Positions 17,879-26,952 of a stretch of 64,000 nt of DNA are shown piece by piece. Under the pieces are notes generated by a model that was not told the DNA's origin, made no database searches, and worked only from the letters and a program-made list of their open reading frames with translations. The first letter of the stretch is position 1. Each line of letters starts with the position of its first letter. Origin of the DNA: Epilithonimonas lactis (GTDB lineage: Bacteria > Bacteroidota > Bacteroidia > Flavobacteriales > Weeksellaceae); NCBI RefSeq assembly GCF_900110605.1, contig NZ_FOFI01000002.1:62001-126000 (forward strand), given 5' to 3'. The position numbers and the translations under genes are program-made.

Positions 17879-18900
17879 ATGATTCTTTGGATTTTTTCTT
17901 TAATAAAATTAATAACGTACGAACTCGCCAAACACATCATTACTAAGGCTAAAAAAATAACAGGAACGTACTTAAATCCATACACAATTCCAGGAAAAAA
18001 TATCATATAAAAAAACATATGCACCAACCAAATATTGGTAGCATGAGGAGCAAAATAATCTAAGAATCTGGTTACAAAATCAGGCAATTTGATTTGTAAA
18101 AATAAGAATATAAAAGCTAGACCTGTGAAAGGCGCGACAACAAAATTGGGAACCAGCCCATGAAAAACAATCAGCCCAACGATTAAAATGAGTGCTAAAA
18201 CATTTTTGAACTTAACTAAATTGAAAATTTCTTTAATCACCTTATTCCATTGATATTTTAAAGCAAACGCTCCCATCATAAATTGAAAAAGGGTACAAAA
18301 ATAAAGTGCAGTTTGCCTATGAAACCAACTGAGGACAGCGTTTGTAAATACATCTGTTTTATAAATCCTAAAGTAAAATGCAATGAGGTAACCTAAAAAC
18401 AAAAACATGAACAAAAATATTGGATTGGACCTTTCGAATATTCTAAACCAAAAAGACGATGTCATAACGAAAAGGACGTAGGTAGTGAAAAACCACCAAG
18501 CACCGTTGTAACTTGGATTGATTGCGATGAAATTCAGGAAGAATTTTGAAATACTTCCCGGATATCCGTCTTTATTTAAAATTAAACCTAGCAGAACCGC
18601 GAACACAATCAAGATAATCCAATAATTGATGTAGAGTTTTTTCAGTCTTTTATAATTGTCATCTTGATACTCTTTTTTGTTTTGTATATATTTAAAATAC
18701 AAACCATAGCCTGAAACAAATGCAAAAATCGGAACACAGGCATCACAAAATAGGGAAAGATAATAAGAAATCGGCTGTTTGCCCACAAACAACATCGGTC
18801 GAAATACGCCTGTAAAATCTCTATTAAAGAGATGCAGAAAAAGCATCATCAAAATAGCGATGGATTTTAGCTGGTTGGATTTTTGGAGAGTGATGGGCAT
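17875..18900 (-). CDS. Acyltransferase 3 family membrane protein
   Basis: A 341-residue protein with about ten membrane helices. The N-terminal QLKSIAILMMLFLHLFNRDF has the conserved helix with His of acyltransferase 3 (PF01757) enzymes. The loop VPIFAFVSGYGLYFKY and the terminal NIWLVHMFFYM are also typical. Enzymes of this family O-acetylate or otherwise acylate sugars of surface polysaccharides from the membrane. It is coupled by a 4-base overlap to the GT4 gene downstream. A second, truncated family member lies at 20874. Confidence 0.88.
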   Translation of the reverse strand: MPITLQKSNQLKSIAILMMLFLHLFNRDFTGVFRPMLFVGKQPISYYLSLFCDACVPIFAFVSGYGLYFKYIQNKKEYQDDNYKRLKKLYINYWIILIVFAVLLGLILNKDGYPGSISKFFLNFIAINPSYNGAWWFFTTYVLFVMTSSFWFRIFERSNPIFLFMFLFLGYLIAFYFRIYKTDVFTNAVLSWFHRQTALYFCTLFQFMMGAFALKYQWNKVIKEIFNLVKFKNVLALILIVGLIVFHGLVPNFVVAPFTGLAFIFLFLQIKLPDFVTRFLDYFAPHATNIWLVHMFFYMIFFPGIVYGFKYVPVIFLALVMMCLASSYVINFIKEKIQRII

Positions 18901-18901
18901 T

Positions 18902-19882
18902 TTATTTTCTTATAATCTGTATGAGCCAATTAGTAACAAATGGATTTATATTTAATGCTATTTTTACGAATTTCATTTTACCATTAGTAGTAGCTTTTAA
19001 TGGATAAGAATCATTAGATTTTAGTAATTTAATAATTCTTTGCATCATTTTATTATCATACTTGAAAAAAGTCAAATGAAACAAAATAATTGTATGTAGA
19101 GATTCAATTTTTTTTTGAATTCCTATATTTAATTTCTGTTGATTCTTCAAATCTATGCTTTGTATTTCCAATGATTTTTTTACTTGTATAATTGAATTAA
19201 AATAATTCAATCTTTTTATATTATCTGTGGAATTAGTAAACGAATTAGGATGTTGTACATAATAATATAAATTTCTATGTAAAAAAGACAATCTTTTAAT
19301 ATTGTACATTATTTTGGGTAGAATCTCAGAGTCCTGCATGTTGATTCTTTCTCTAAAATAGATTCTATTATTTATAAAAATACTTTTTTTAAAGATGAAT
19401 ATCCAGGTATAATTTTTTTCATAATATTTATAGTAATAATTCTCTCCTGTGAATATTTCACTTTTATTTTCGAGTGATTCTTGAAATAAACTATCTTGAG
19501 TAATATTCTTGTTTGAAACTACATTATAATCTAAAACACAACAATCTAAATTCCTGTCGTTTAGAAAATTTGTTATTTGGATAAGGCAATTTTCTTTTAT
19601 ATAATCATCGCCGTCAATAAACCATACATAGTCACCTTTTGCTTCTAATAAACCTGTATTTCTGGTTGCTCCTAAGCCGGAATTTTTTTGTTTTATGATT
19701 TTTAAATTACTGAAATCTGATTTTGATTTTTCCAAAATTAGTGCTGTATCATCCGTGGAACCATCATCTACAACAATAACTTCAAATGAATTATTGGATA
19801 GATCTTGATGTAGACAAGAAAGTATGCACTTTTCAATAAATGACTCAACATTATAGGCTGCAATTATTAGTGATATTTTCAT
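18902..19882 (-). CDS. Glycosyltransferase family 2
   Basis: A GT-A enzyme of 326 residues from the preferred start MKISLIIAAYNVESFIEKC. This ATG overlaps the upstream stop as ATGA (19879-19882). An alternative ATG at 19903 would add seven residues and a 25-base overlap. Motifs are VVDDGSTDDT, NSGLGATRNTGLLEAKGDY and WFIDGDDYI. The C-terminal half is unusually rich in Asn, Lys and Ile, and AT content is very high, suggesting transfer from an AT-rich source. It ends 1 base before the acyltransferase gene. Confidence 0.9.
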   Translation of the reverse strand: MKISLIIAAYNVESFIEKCILSCLHQDLSNNSFEVIVVDDGSTDDTALILEKSKSDFSNLKIIKQKNSGLGATRNTGLLEAKGDYVWFIDGDDYIKENCLIQITNFLNDRNLDCCVLDYNVVSNKNITQDSLFQESLENKSEIFTGENYYYKYYEKNYTWIFIFKKSIFINNRIYFRERINMQDSEILPKIMYNIKRLSFLHRNLYYYVQHPNSFTNSTDNIKRLNYFNSIIQVKKSLEIQSIDLKNQQKLNIGIQKKIESLHTIILFHLTFFKYDNKMMQRIIKLLKSNDSYPLKATTNGKMKFVKIALNINPFVTNWLIQIIRK

Positions 19883-20865
19883 TTTTTGATTCTTAACGAC
19901 CATAATACATATAAAAAATATGTGATCTTTTTCAAATTTATATTAACTGACAGCTTAATAATTTTTGTGTGTAAATTATTAGCTTGATAATTTTTCATAC
20001 AATTTATAAAAGTGTCATCTTTCAATATGTTTTTCACAATTTTTTTTTGTCTAAATTCTATTCCTTGTAGTATAAATTCATTTGTATGATTTATAAATGT
20101 AGTATCCCAATCGGAATAATTAATTTCAAATAATAATGTTTTATTGTATTCCAAAAGTTTGTATCTCGTAGTCAAAAAGTCCTGATACTGACTACTTCTA
20201 AAAGATTTCATAATACTATTTTCAGAAAATGTATTATATATGTATCCCATATTATCAATCGCAAAACAAGATTCTGCTTTGCTAAAAGCCTCAAAATTAA
20301 ACCAGTAATCTTCTGCTCTGATTCTTTGTTCATCAATTAGAAGTTCATTTCTTTTGATAAAAGATTTTTTATAAATTTTATTAAATAAGGAAGCTAAATT
20401 ACCAAGATATGAAGTATAGTATTGTTTTATTACTAAATCTTTTATTTCATTTTTATTTATGATTCTATTCTTGGGCAAAGTATTTAAAATGACATTACTA
20501 CTTTTAATTTCTTTAATATTGCTGATAATAATGTCTGCATTAGAAGAAATAGAAGCTTGAATCATTTTTTCAAAAAAATCAATTTCTACATAATCGTCAG
20601 CGTCTACAAAACCTATATAGTCTCCTGTAGTGTTTAACATACCATAATTTCTTGCCTTTGCAGGTCCACCATTGGATTGCTCTAAAATTTTTATCCGGTG
20701 ATCATAAGTAGCGAATTGTCGACAAATTTCTATAGAGCTATCAGTACTTCCGTCATTAATTAAAATGATTTCTAAGTTTGCATAGGATTGCTGTACTAAA
20801 CTTTCCAAGCACTTCTCTATATATTTTTCGGCATTATATATTGGAACTATAATTGAGAGTTTCAT
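19879..20865 (-). CDS. Glycosyltransferase family 2
   Basis: A 328-residue GT-A enzyme with LSIIVPIYNAEKYIEKCLES, LINDGSTDSSIEI, NGGPAKARNYGMLNTTGDY and FVDADDYVEIDFF. It ends in a hydrophobic stretch (KKITYFLYVLWSLRI). It is coupled to the next gene by ATGA and follows the truncated acyltransferase by 8 bases. Confidence 0.91.
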   Translation of the reverse strand: MKLSIIVPIYNAEKYIEKCLESLVQQSYANLEIILINDGSTDSSIEICRQFATYDHRIKILEQSNGGPAKARNYGMLNTTGDYIGFVDADDYVEIDFFEKMIQASISSNADIIISNIKEIKSSNVILNTLPKNRIINKNEIKDLVIKQYYTSYLGNLASLFNKIYKKSFIKRNELLIDEQRIRAEDYWFNFEAFSKAESCFAIDNMGYIYNTFSENSIMKSFRSSQYQDFLTTRYKLLEYNKTLLFEINYSDWDTTFINHTNEFILQGIEFRQKKIVKNILKDDTFINCMKNYQANNLHTKIIKLSVNINLKKITYFLYVLWSLRIKK

Positions 20866-20873
20866 AAGGTGTT

Positions 20874-21245
20874 CTAAATAATCTTACGTTTAATAAAACT
20901 GAATGTATTTGATATTATTATATTGGAGAAAAGATGACTATTTGGTGAAAAAGTATAGGTAGGGCAAATCAACATTCCCGGAATAAGTCTACCAAACCTC
21001 TTTTTAAGAAAGACAAAGATAGAATCGCAATTTTGTAATGTTAGCATTATTACAACACCTGAAATAATAAAGAAGAGTTCAACACCCAGATACTCAAATT
21101 TTAAGAATTCTGAAGTATTCACAACATAAGTATAATGATTTCCGTAAAACCTGCTGTAGTAATGGTACAACATCACCATTATAACAGCCACAACTCGAAG
21201 ACTATCCATTATTTCAATTCTGCTATCTATAGCTTTATTATGCAT
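20874..21245 (-). pseudogene. Truncated acyltransferase 3 (N-terminal third only)
   Basis: The 123-residue frame begins like a normal acyltransferase 3 protein: EIMDSLRVVAVIMVMLYHYY (catalytic His helix), then EYLGVELFFIISGVVIMLTL and LKKRFGRLIPGMLIC. It stops after about 123 residues where family members run to about 340-380. The remaining helices are absent, since the next gene begins 8 bases beyond the stop. The most likely history is a deletion joining the 5' part to the following glycosyltransferase. It lacks most of the membrane domain and is unlikely to be active. Confidence 0.75.
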
Positions 21246-21258
21246 TGAATATTTTGTA

Positions 21259-22155
21259 TTATTCTATCTTAGTTAATATGGTCTGCTCATACAGGGTGTC
21301 AATGGATTTAGAATCATTTTCACTTATGCCTCTATTATATTCATTTACCGATTTTCCTTTAATCCCAACTTTTTCCGTCGCATTCATTAGAAACCACATG
21401 TATTCTACATCAATATGTCCTACATCTAATGCCCAAAAATTTTCTTGTGATAAATCATATGCTAATACTGTAGCTGTAGGACCTAGCGCTAAAAGAATCA
21501 ACTTGTTTTTCCCATATTTCTTAACGGATTCAAAAATATCTTGATAATTACTGAAAGCGTTTTTTGATGGGCATAATATTCTGCTGATGCTATTAGCATT
21601 AGCAAAAAGATTGTTTCCCACACCCAGTTTTGTTTCCACACCTTCCACTATTAGGATGTCCTGATTTTCCCAAATAGACTTTAATTTATTTACCTTTTTT
21701 AATACATTCAAATGGGATTTGTCTTTATACATCATATAAAATCTTGTCACATTTGTATCGCCAAAAACTTTATTTGTGGGAATTTTCTTAAGGATTTTTT
21801 TTGCATAAGCTAAATTGAATCCATACCAAAAAATTTTTGACTCAACTCTTAGCTCTGAGATTTTCCCAAAGGTGTTAGGTAAAGAAACCAACAATTTGTC
21901 TCCTTGATGATTTATGACTTCGGATAATCTTAAAGATAATTCATAATCAAGCTTTTGGAAACCGATACCTTCGCCTTCTAACAATAGAATACAAATTTCG
22001 CCATCTCCAAAACGGGCTAATGATTTTTTGTTACGTATTATCTCTTCTACGGTTTGATCAAAAGAAAGAATCGTTGGTTTCTTGCCAAATAATAGAAAAG
22101 GCAGATACCGCATAATGAGGTAATACTTTATGAGATATTTTTTAATCATAATCAA
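21259..22155 (-). CDS. GT-D fold glycosyltransferase (SP_1767/DUF1792-like)
   Basis: A 298-residue protein with the family hallmark SLARFGDGEICILL near residue 45, then LVSLPNTFGKISEL, TNVTRFYMMYKD, ILIVEGVETKLGVGNNLF, LLALGPTATVLAYDL and ALDVGHIDVEYMWF. These match the GT-D enzymes first described for a streptococcal adhesin glycosylation protein. Here it probably adds a sugar, perhaps glucose, to the repeat unit. The first and third codons are both ATG. It abuts the upstream gene with no gap. Confidence 0.85.
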   Translation of the reverse strand: MIMIKKYLIKYYLIMRYLPFLLFGKKPTILSFDQTVEEIIRNKKSLARFGDGEICILLLEGEGIGFQKLDYELSLRLSEVINHQGDKLLVSLPNTFGKISELRVESKIFWYGFNLAYAKKILKKIPTNKVFGDTNVTRFYMMYKDKSHLNVLKKVNKLKSIWENQDILIVEGVETKLGVGNNLFANANSISRILCPSKNAFSNYQDIFESVKKYGKNKLILLALGPTATVLAYDLSQENFWALDVGHIDVEYMWFLMNATEKVGIKGKSVNEYNRGISENDSKSIDTLYEQTILTKIE

Positions 22156-23085
22156 TTACAACAGTGCAAATAGTGAGGGAAAATAATTATAGAGTATTTT
22201 ATAAACTATAATTCCCCGAGAATCATCATTCAGGAATTTTAAATTTTTAAAGATTGACTTAGTTTTTCCTATTATTTTCTTCTGTTTTTTAGTGGAGTAA
22301 TTTAATTTTTTCATACCACTTTTCATATTTCCTATGTATACGAATACATTTTTCCACATATATGTTTTTGTAAATGAATTTTCCATAAAACATTTGTACG
22401 CCTGCAATAGTGTGATATAGCAGAGAAGCTTTTCTTCAGAAAATGGTTTTGTCATTGCAGAATTTTCCCGTTCTCTGTAGAAGTATAGTTGTTCATTTAT
22501 TTGAACTATTGATTCAGCTTTAGCAAAGATGTCTAAATTGAAAATTTCATCTTCGAAATATGGTTGTGCTGGAAAAGAGATATCAAATTGTCTGATCATT
22601 TTTCTTTTATAAACATAACACCATACGTTTGGACGGAAATAACCAAGTGTTGATGTGTAATTTTCTATTGAAGTTCTTTCTATTTCTATCGGGGCAATTG
22701 TTTCTTTAAAAGTCTTATCGCTTTCTAAATACTTGATATGTGAAAACACTAACAATTCCGGCTCTTGCCGTCTCAAAGTTTCATTAATAATTTCAACTGC
22801 GTTATATGAAATCCAATCATCTGGGTCTATGAACCACAAGTATTCTCCATTTGCCTTTTCAATTCCAAGATTACGAGCGGAGGATACGCCACCATTCTTT
22901 TTATGAAACGTTTTTATTCGAGAGTCTATTTCAAGATAGTGCTCACAAATTCTTCCACTATTGTCCGTAGAACCATCATTGATTAAGAGAATTTCAACAT
23001 CATCGTCTGAATTACAAAGAATAGAGTCAATACACTGATTCAAATATTGCTCAACATTATAGACGGGAATTATTATACTAAGCAT
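22156..23085 (-). CDS. Glycosyltransferase family 2
   Basis: A 309-residue GT-A enzyme with LSIIIPVYNVEQYLNQCIDS, LINDGSTDNSGRICEHY, NGGVSSARNLGIEKANGEY and WFIDPDDWISY. The C-terminus is basic (KKLNYSTKKQKKIIGKTK). The 91-base gap before it (23086-23176) holds no gene. Confidence 0.91.
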   Translation of the reverse strand: MLSIIIPVYNVEQYLNQCIDSILCNSDDDVEILLINDGSTDNSGRICEHYLEIDSRIKTFHKKNGGVSSARNLGIEKANGEYLWFIDPDDWISYNAVEIINETLRRQEPELLVFSHIKYLESDKTFKETIAPIEIERTSIENYTSTLGYFRPNVWCYVYKRKMIRQFDISFPAQPYFEDEIFNLDIFAKAESIVQINEQLYFYRERENSAMTKPFSEEKLLCYITLLQAYKCFMENSFTKTYMWKNVFVYIGNMKSGMKKLNYSTKKQKKIIGKTKSIFKNLKFLNDDSRGIIVYKILYNYFPSLFALL

Positions 23086-23176
23086 TGTTACAATTTATCA
23101 ATTAGTCGGGGCAATCTATATTGCAAACTGATTTTAATTTTGGCATATCTATTACGTCTATCATTCTGTAATTTCA

Positions 23177-24097
23177 TCATTTCATTAACTTATATAATAA
23201 GTAAATAATTTCCTTTGCATTATAATGTTTCTTGAGATACAATTGCAGTATCCAATAAGGTTTTTTTAAGATTTCCTTTTTCACGTTCTTATCAAATGAA
23301 AAAGAATAAAAGGCATGAATGGTCTTTTTCAGTAGATTTAGTTTTGTGTTATTCACAAAGGCTCTATTCATTATTACTTTTCCAAATTCGATTCTTTTAA
23401 TGTGTGCTTCTTTTGCATCATAGTAATTTTGTAGGCTGTAATTTTTTGTGATACTTGCGCCATGTTTCCTGTAGAAATAAAGTTTAACATCAGTATAAAC
23501 AATTGTTTTTTTACCATCATAAATCTCATGAAAAACAAATTCATCTTCATGAAGCTTTCCTAAAGGAAATCGCAATTTCTCAAAGATACTTTTGTGATAG
23601 ATTTTATTCCACATAACTACATTCTGCGGAACCCATTTCGGGTCATACAACATTCCTAAAAATTCATTGCCTGTGAAAATCTCAACTTCAGTTTCGTATA
23701 AATCATAGTTTAAATCAGAACTATCGGTAAATGATTGAAAATTACAACAACTTATCAATGCGTTGTTGGAAATAAGGTTTTGAAACAAAACATTGATAAA
23801 TTCTACATGGAGGATATCATCAGAATCAACAAATGAAATGTATTCTCCTTTGCAAACTTGTATTCCGGTGTTTCGTGCATCCGAAAGCCCTCCATTTTTT
23901 TTATGAATAACTTTGATTCTATCATCACATTTAGCATATTCATCACAAATTTCACCACCACCATCTGTAGAACCATCATTTACAAGTATAATTTCTAATT
24001 GCTTGTATGTTTGGTTTAAAATTGAATCAATGCAATCCTGCAAATATAACTCAACATTGTATACAGGAACAATAATTGAGATGACATGACCTTTCAT
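23177..24097 (-). CDS. Glycosyltransferase family 2
   Basis: A 306-residue GT-A enzyme with ISIIVPVYNVELYLQDCIDS, LVNDGSTDGGGEICDEY, HKKNGGLSDARNTGIQVCKG and FVDSDDILHVEF. The PLGKLHEDEFVFHEIYDG segment in the middle is common in EpsJ-like enzymes and likely lines the acceptor site. It starts 1 base after the upstream stop. Confidence 0.92.
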   Translation of the reverse strand: MKGHVISIIVPVYNVELYLQDCIDSILNQTYKQLEIILVNDGSTDGGGEICDEYAKCDDRIKVIHKKNGGLSDARNTGIQVCKGEYISFVDSDDILHVEFINVLFQNLISNNALISCCNFQSFTDSSDLNYDLYETEVEIFTGNEFLGMLYDPKWVPQNVVMWNKIYHKSIFEKLRFPLGKLHEDEFVFHEIYDGKKTIVYTDVKLYFYRKHGASITKNYSLQNYYDAKEAHIKRIEFGKVIMNRAFVNNTKLNLLKKTIHAFYSFSFDKNVKKEILKKPYWILQLYLKKHYNAKEIIYLLYKLMK

Positions 24098-24098
24098 C

Positions 24099-25031
24099 TT
24101 AAAAAATTTTTAAATATCCAAAAAATTCGTTCAGCCTCAGTTTAATTTTTTGCTTTGATGTAAATTGCTGAGAATATTTTTTTTTAAGCCTCTTCATATC
24201 TTCTTTTGTAATACTTTTTCTGATATTGCAAAGTTGTTTGTAGTGAGTGTAATAAGTATTATGTCGACTGAAATATGCTTTATCGGCAAGTAAATGATTA
24301 AAATATCTCAGAGCATCAAATTCTTCAAAGTATCTAATTCCAGATTTTGTGGATTTAGAGGTAACATCTTTATCATGTTTTCTAAAATAAGAAATTATTT
24401 TTCCACAAACCGCTACATCTCCCATCAGTGATAGTTCTACCCAAAAAATCCAATCACCGCAAAATTTATATTTTAGATACTCAGAAGAGAGTTTATAATA
24501 GTATTTTCTCCGAAAAATTGCTTGGCTTGCGTTCCATATTCCATTGTAAGGCAGCATTTTTTTCTTTATAAATAATAATCCGTCCAAATTATAAAATAGG
24601 GCATCGCCATTATACGAAGCATAACATGACTTTTTTGCTTCGTTGATGATATACGCCTGAGCAAAGCTTATTACTGTTTCAGAATTTACATTATCAGATT
24701 CCAAGACATTGTCCAGAAATACAGCTTCACACCAATCATCACTTTCTGCAATCCAAATCCATTCACCTATTGCGAGGTCAATACCTTTTTTCCATTGCTT
24801 GAAAGTGCTCCCAGAATTTTTTTCATTATATATAATATGAGAAATCTTCGGGTGATTCCTGTAACTTTCTATTATTTCTCTGCTATTATCCAAAGAACAG
24901 TCATCCAAAATAATGACTTCAAAATCTTGAAAAGTTTGGTCCAAGACAGAGTCTATGCGTTGCTTAAGAAAAGGTGCATGATTGTAATTTGGTATTATGA
25001 TGGAGACAAGGGGCATTTTATTGATTGTCAA
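24099..25031 (-). CDS. Glycosyltransferase family 2
   Basis: A 310-residue GT-A enzyme with VSIIIPNYNHAPFLKQRIDS, LDDCSLDNSREII, KNSGSTFKQWKKGIDLA and WIAESDDWCEAVFL as the DXD region. The middle FCGDWIFWVELSLMGDVAVC is typical of the subgroup that follows WbsX-like proteins. It overlaps the WbsX-like gene by 14 bases. Confidence 0.91.
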   Translation of the reverse strand: MTINKMPLVSIIIPNYNHAPFLKQRIDSVLDQTFQDFEVIILDDCSLDNSREIIESYRNHPKISHIIYNEKNSGSTFKQWKKGIDLAIGEWIWIAESDDWCEAVFLDNVLESDNVNSETVISFAQAYIINEAKKSCYASYNGDALFYNLDGLLFIKKKMLPYNGIWNASQAIFRRKYYYKLSSEYLKYKFCGDWIFWVELSLMGDVAVCGKIISYFRKHDKDVTSKSTKSGIRYFEEFDALRYFNHLLADKAYFSRHNTYYTHYKQLCNIRKSITKEDMKRLKKKYSQQFTSKQKIKLRLNEFFGYLKIF

Positions 25032-26097
25032 ATTTTTCTTTTGTAACTTCTAAATATCTCCTTCCCCACTTTTGACAAGGCTCAAGATGGTTGCCTTCTG
25101 CCCATTCGTTCCATGCATTAATAAAAACATATTTTTCATCGGACTCTATCATTCGATATCTGTTGATGATATTTTCTAGCCAGGTTCCATACAGTTCTGG
25201 TGTCGAACCGTCAATTACAAGAGCATTTTCCGTGCGTCTTGCAGAATTGTCCCACATAGGCGTAATACCTGGAAAAATTCCCTTATCAAATGTTTGATTA
25301 TCAAATGCCTTCTGTGAGAAATCCTTATAAGTAATTACTCTATTATCAAAAAGGAAAGTCCGTTTGCCAAAGAATTTCCTCTCTACTCTTTCTTTATAAT
25401 TTGGGATTTTCACATCTAATTTCAAATTATAATTTGGTTGAAAATCGATTGCCACATCAAACAATTTCGTGTTTTCATTATCATTAAATGTTGAATGCGT
25501 GATATAAGCAAGAAAAAATTCCTCTTGGAATTCGTCTCTTGCAATCTCTTTCCAAAGATTTATGGTCTTTTCAAGATCTGGAAAATTGGCTGGTCTGTAG
25601 ATTGCAAAAAATATTTTTTTCTCAACCCTGATATACCTGGGATCATTAAAAACATTAGCCAATAAATATCTAATATGTGCCGCATCATCTTCCAGATTAT
25701 ATTTTTGCTCTATCAAAACCTCCTTATCTTTACCATCCCACGCTCTGGTCCAATTCTCGTTGGCCCAACATAACATGAATGGAAGATTTTCTTTGGGATT
25801 TTCAAGCTTTCGATCAACAGGCTCATTCATAAGTCTTTTCCCATTGAACCAATAATGATAATAGCAAAAGCCAAAAATTCCATATTCTTTTGCCAAAGCT
25901 TCCTGGGCAAGCCTTGCCTCTTCTAATCTTAAATCATAGAATCCCAAATCGGATGGAAGATGAGGCTGGTAGTGTCCTTCAAAAAGCGGTTTTGCTTTCG
26001 TCACATTGGTCCATTCTGTAAAGCCTTTTCCCCACCATTCATCGTTCTCTTGAAAAGGATGAAACTGCGGAAGGTGAATTGCTATGGGTTTAATCAT
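25018..26097 (-). CDS. WbsX-like / glycoside hydrolase family 99-like protein
   Basis: A 359-residue protein with PIAIHLPQFHPFQENDEWWG, GFTEWTNVTKAKPLF, GFCYYHYWFNGKRLM, FMLCWANENWTRAWDG and a terminal INAWNEWAEGNHLEP. These are the signatures of the WbsX family (PF14307), a GH99-like barrel found in O-antigen and capsule loci. It is usually annotated as a glycosyltransferase or hydrolase acting on the polysaccharide. Which reaction it catalyses is not proven. Coupled by 4 bases to the methyltransferase upstream. Confidence 0.9.
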   Translation of the reverse strand: MIKPIAIHLPQFHPFQENDEWWGKGFTEWTNVTKAKPLFEGHYQPHLPSDLGFYDLRLEEARLAQEALAKEYGIFGFCYYHYWFNGKRLMNEPVDRKLENPKENLPFMLCWANENWTRAWDGKDKEVLIEQKYNLEDDAAHIRYLLANVFNDPRYIRVEKKIFFAIYRPANFPDLEKTINLWKEIARDEFQEEFFLAYITHSTFNDNENTKLFDVAIDFQPNYNLKLDVKIPNYKERVERKFFGKRTFLFDNRVITYKDFSQKAFDNQTFDKGIFPGITPMWDNSARRTENALVIDGSTPELYGTWLENIINRYRMIESDEKYVFINAWNEWAEGNHLEPCQKWGRRYLEVTKEKFDNQ

Positions 26098-26948
26098 TTT
26101 TTAAGAAATCTAAAAGTTTTCACTATAGTCTTAGCTATTTTATATGTTGTACTGTTAAGTAAATCTTGGAGTTCTTTTTCTAATTGATTCTCCCTTTTAG
26201 TAATTACTTGTACACCATTAAATAATGAAAGATTATTGAAATCATGGATATTAAAATGTTTAGCAGAGAAAACAGCAAGATTGAAATAAGGCTTATTATA
26301 AAATTGATCCTCCTTGAGCCCTTTTTGAATTTCGTAATGATCTCCATCAAATTCATTGAAGTTTAACTTTTCAGATGCATCAAATGGAGAAATTAGTGAC
26401 CCTGCGACGAATCTCTGTTTAGAATAAACTGAAAATGGAAAATATTTACCTACTGTAGTTTTAAGTTCATTTAGTGTTAACTCCTTTACATGAAAAGGAT
26501 TATTGGGATCTCTTTGACTGTATATCGATTTTTCAGGTGATGAAAGAAATACAATTCCATCTTCGGTAAGAACTCTTTTAAATTCTTTCAGCATTTGGTC
26601 ATGATCTACCAAATGCTCAATTGTCTCAAATGAGATAATGATTTCAACAGACTTATCTGGAAGCGGAATTTTTTCAACAGACCCTTGTAAAAATTGAAGA
26701 TTTTTATGCAATGAATACTTTTTCTGTGCATGATTTACACTTTTTTCATCTATATCAACTCCAAAAGTTTTTTTTGAAAATTTACTAATTAAAGCACTTC
26801 CATAGCCTTCACCAGATGCTATATCAAGAACAATTTTGTTTTTACATATTTGTTGTGCAATGGCATATCTATGGAGGTGTTCAATCGTACCAAAACTTGT
26901 ATTAATATTAGTAACTAGGCGTTCTCCTGTCCATTCTAAATCATCCAT
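26094..26948 (-). CDS. Class I SAM-dependent methyltransferase
   Basis: A 284-residue Rossmann-fold enzyme. Motif I is VLDIASGEGYGSALI, followed by the acidic GVDIDEKSV, EKIPLPDKSVEIIISFETIE and a post-motif HLVDHDQMLKEFKRVL. The C-terminal 60 residues end in a basic amphipathic helix (YKIAKTIVKTFRFLKK). It lies directly after wzt. In ABC-type loci a methyltransferase next to Wzt can cap the glycan and signal chain termination, so a role in chain-end methylation is plausible but not shown. Confidence 0.88.
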   Translation of the reverse strand: MDDLEWTGERLVTNINTSFGTIEHLHRYAIAQQICKNKIVLDIASGEGYGSALISKFSKKTFGVDIDEKSVNHAQKKYSLHKNLQFLQGSVEKIPLPDKSVEIIISFETIEHLVDHDQMLKEFKRVLTEDGIVFLSSPEKSIYSQRDPNNPFHVKELTLNELKTTVGKYFPFSVYSKQRFVAGSLISPFDASEKLNFNEFDGDHYEIQKGLKEDQFYNKPYFNLAVFSAKHFNIHDFNNLSLFNGVQVITKRENQLEKELQDLLNSTTYKIAKTIVKTFRFLKK

Positions 26949-26952
26949 AATC

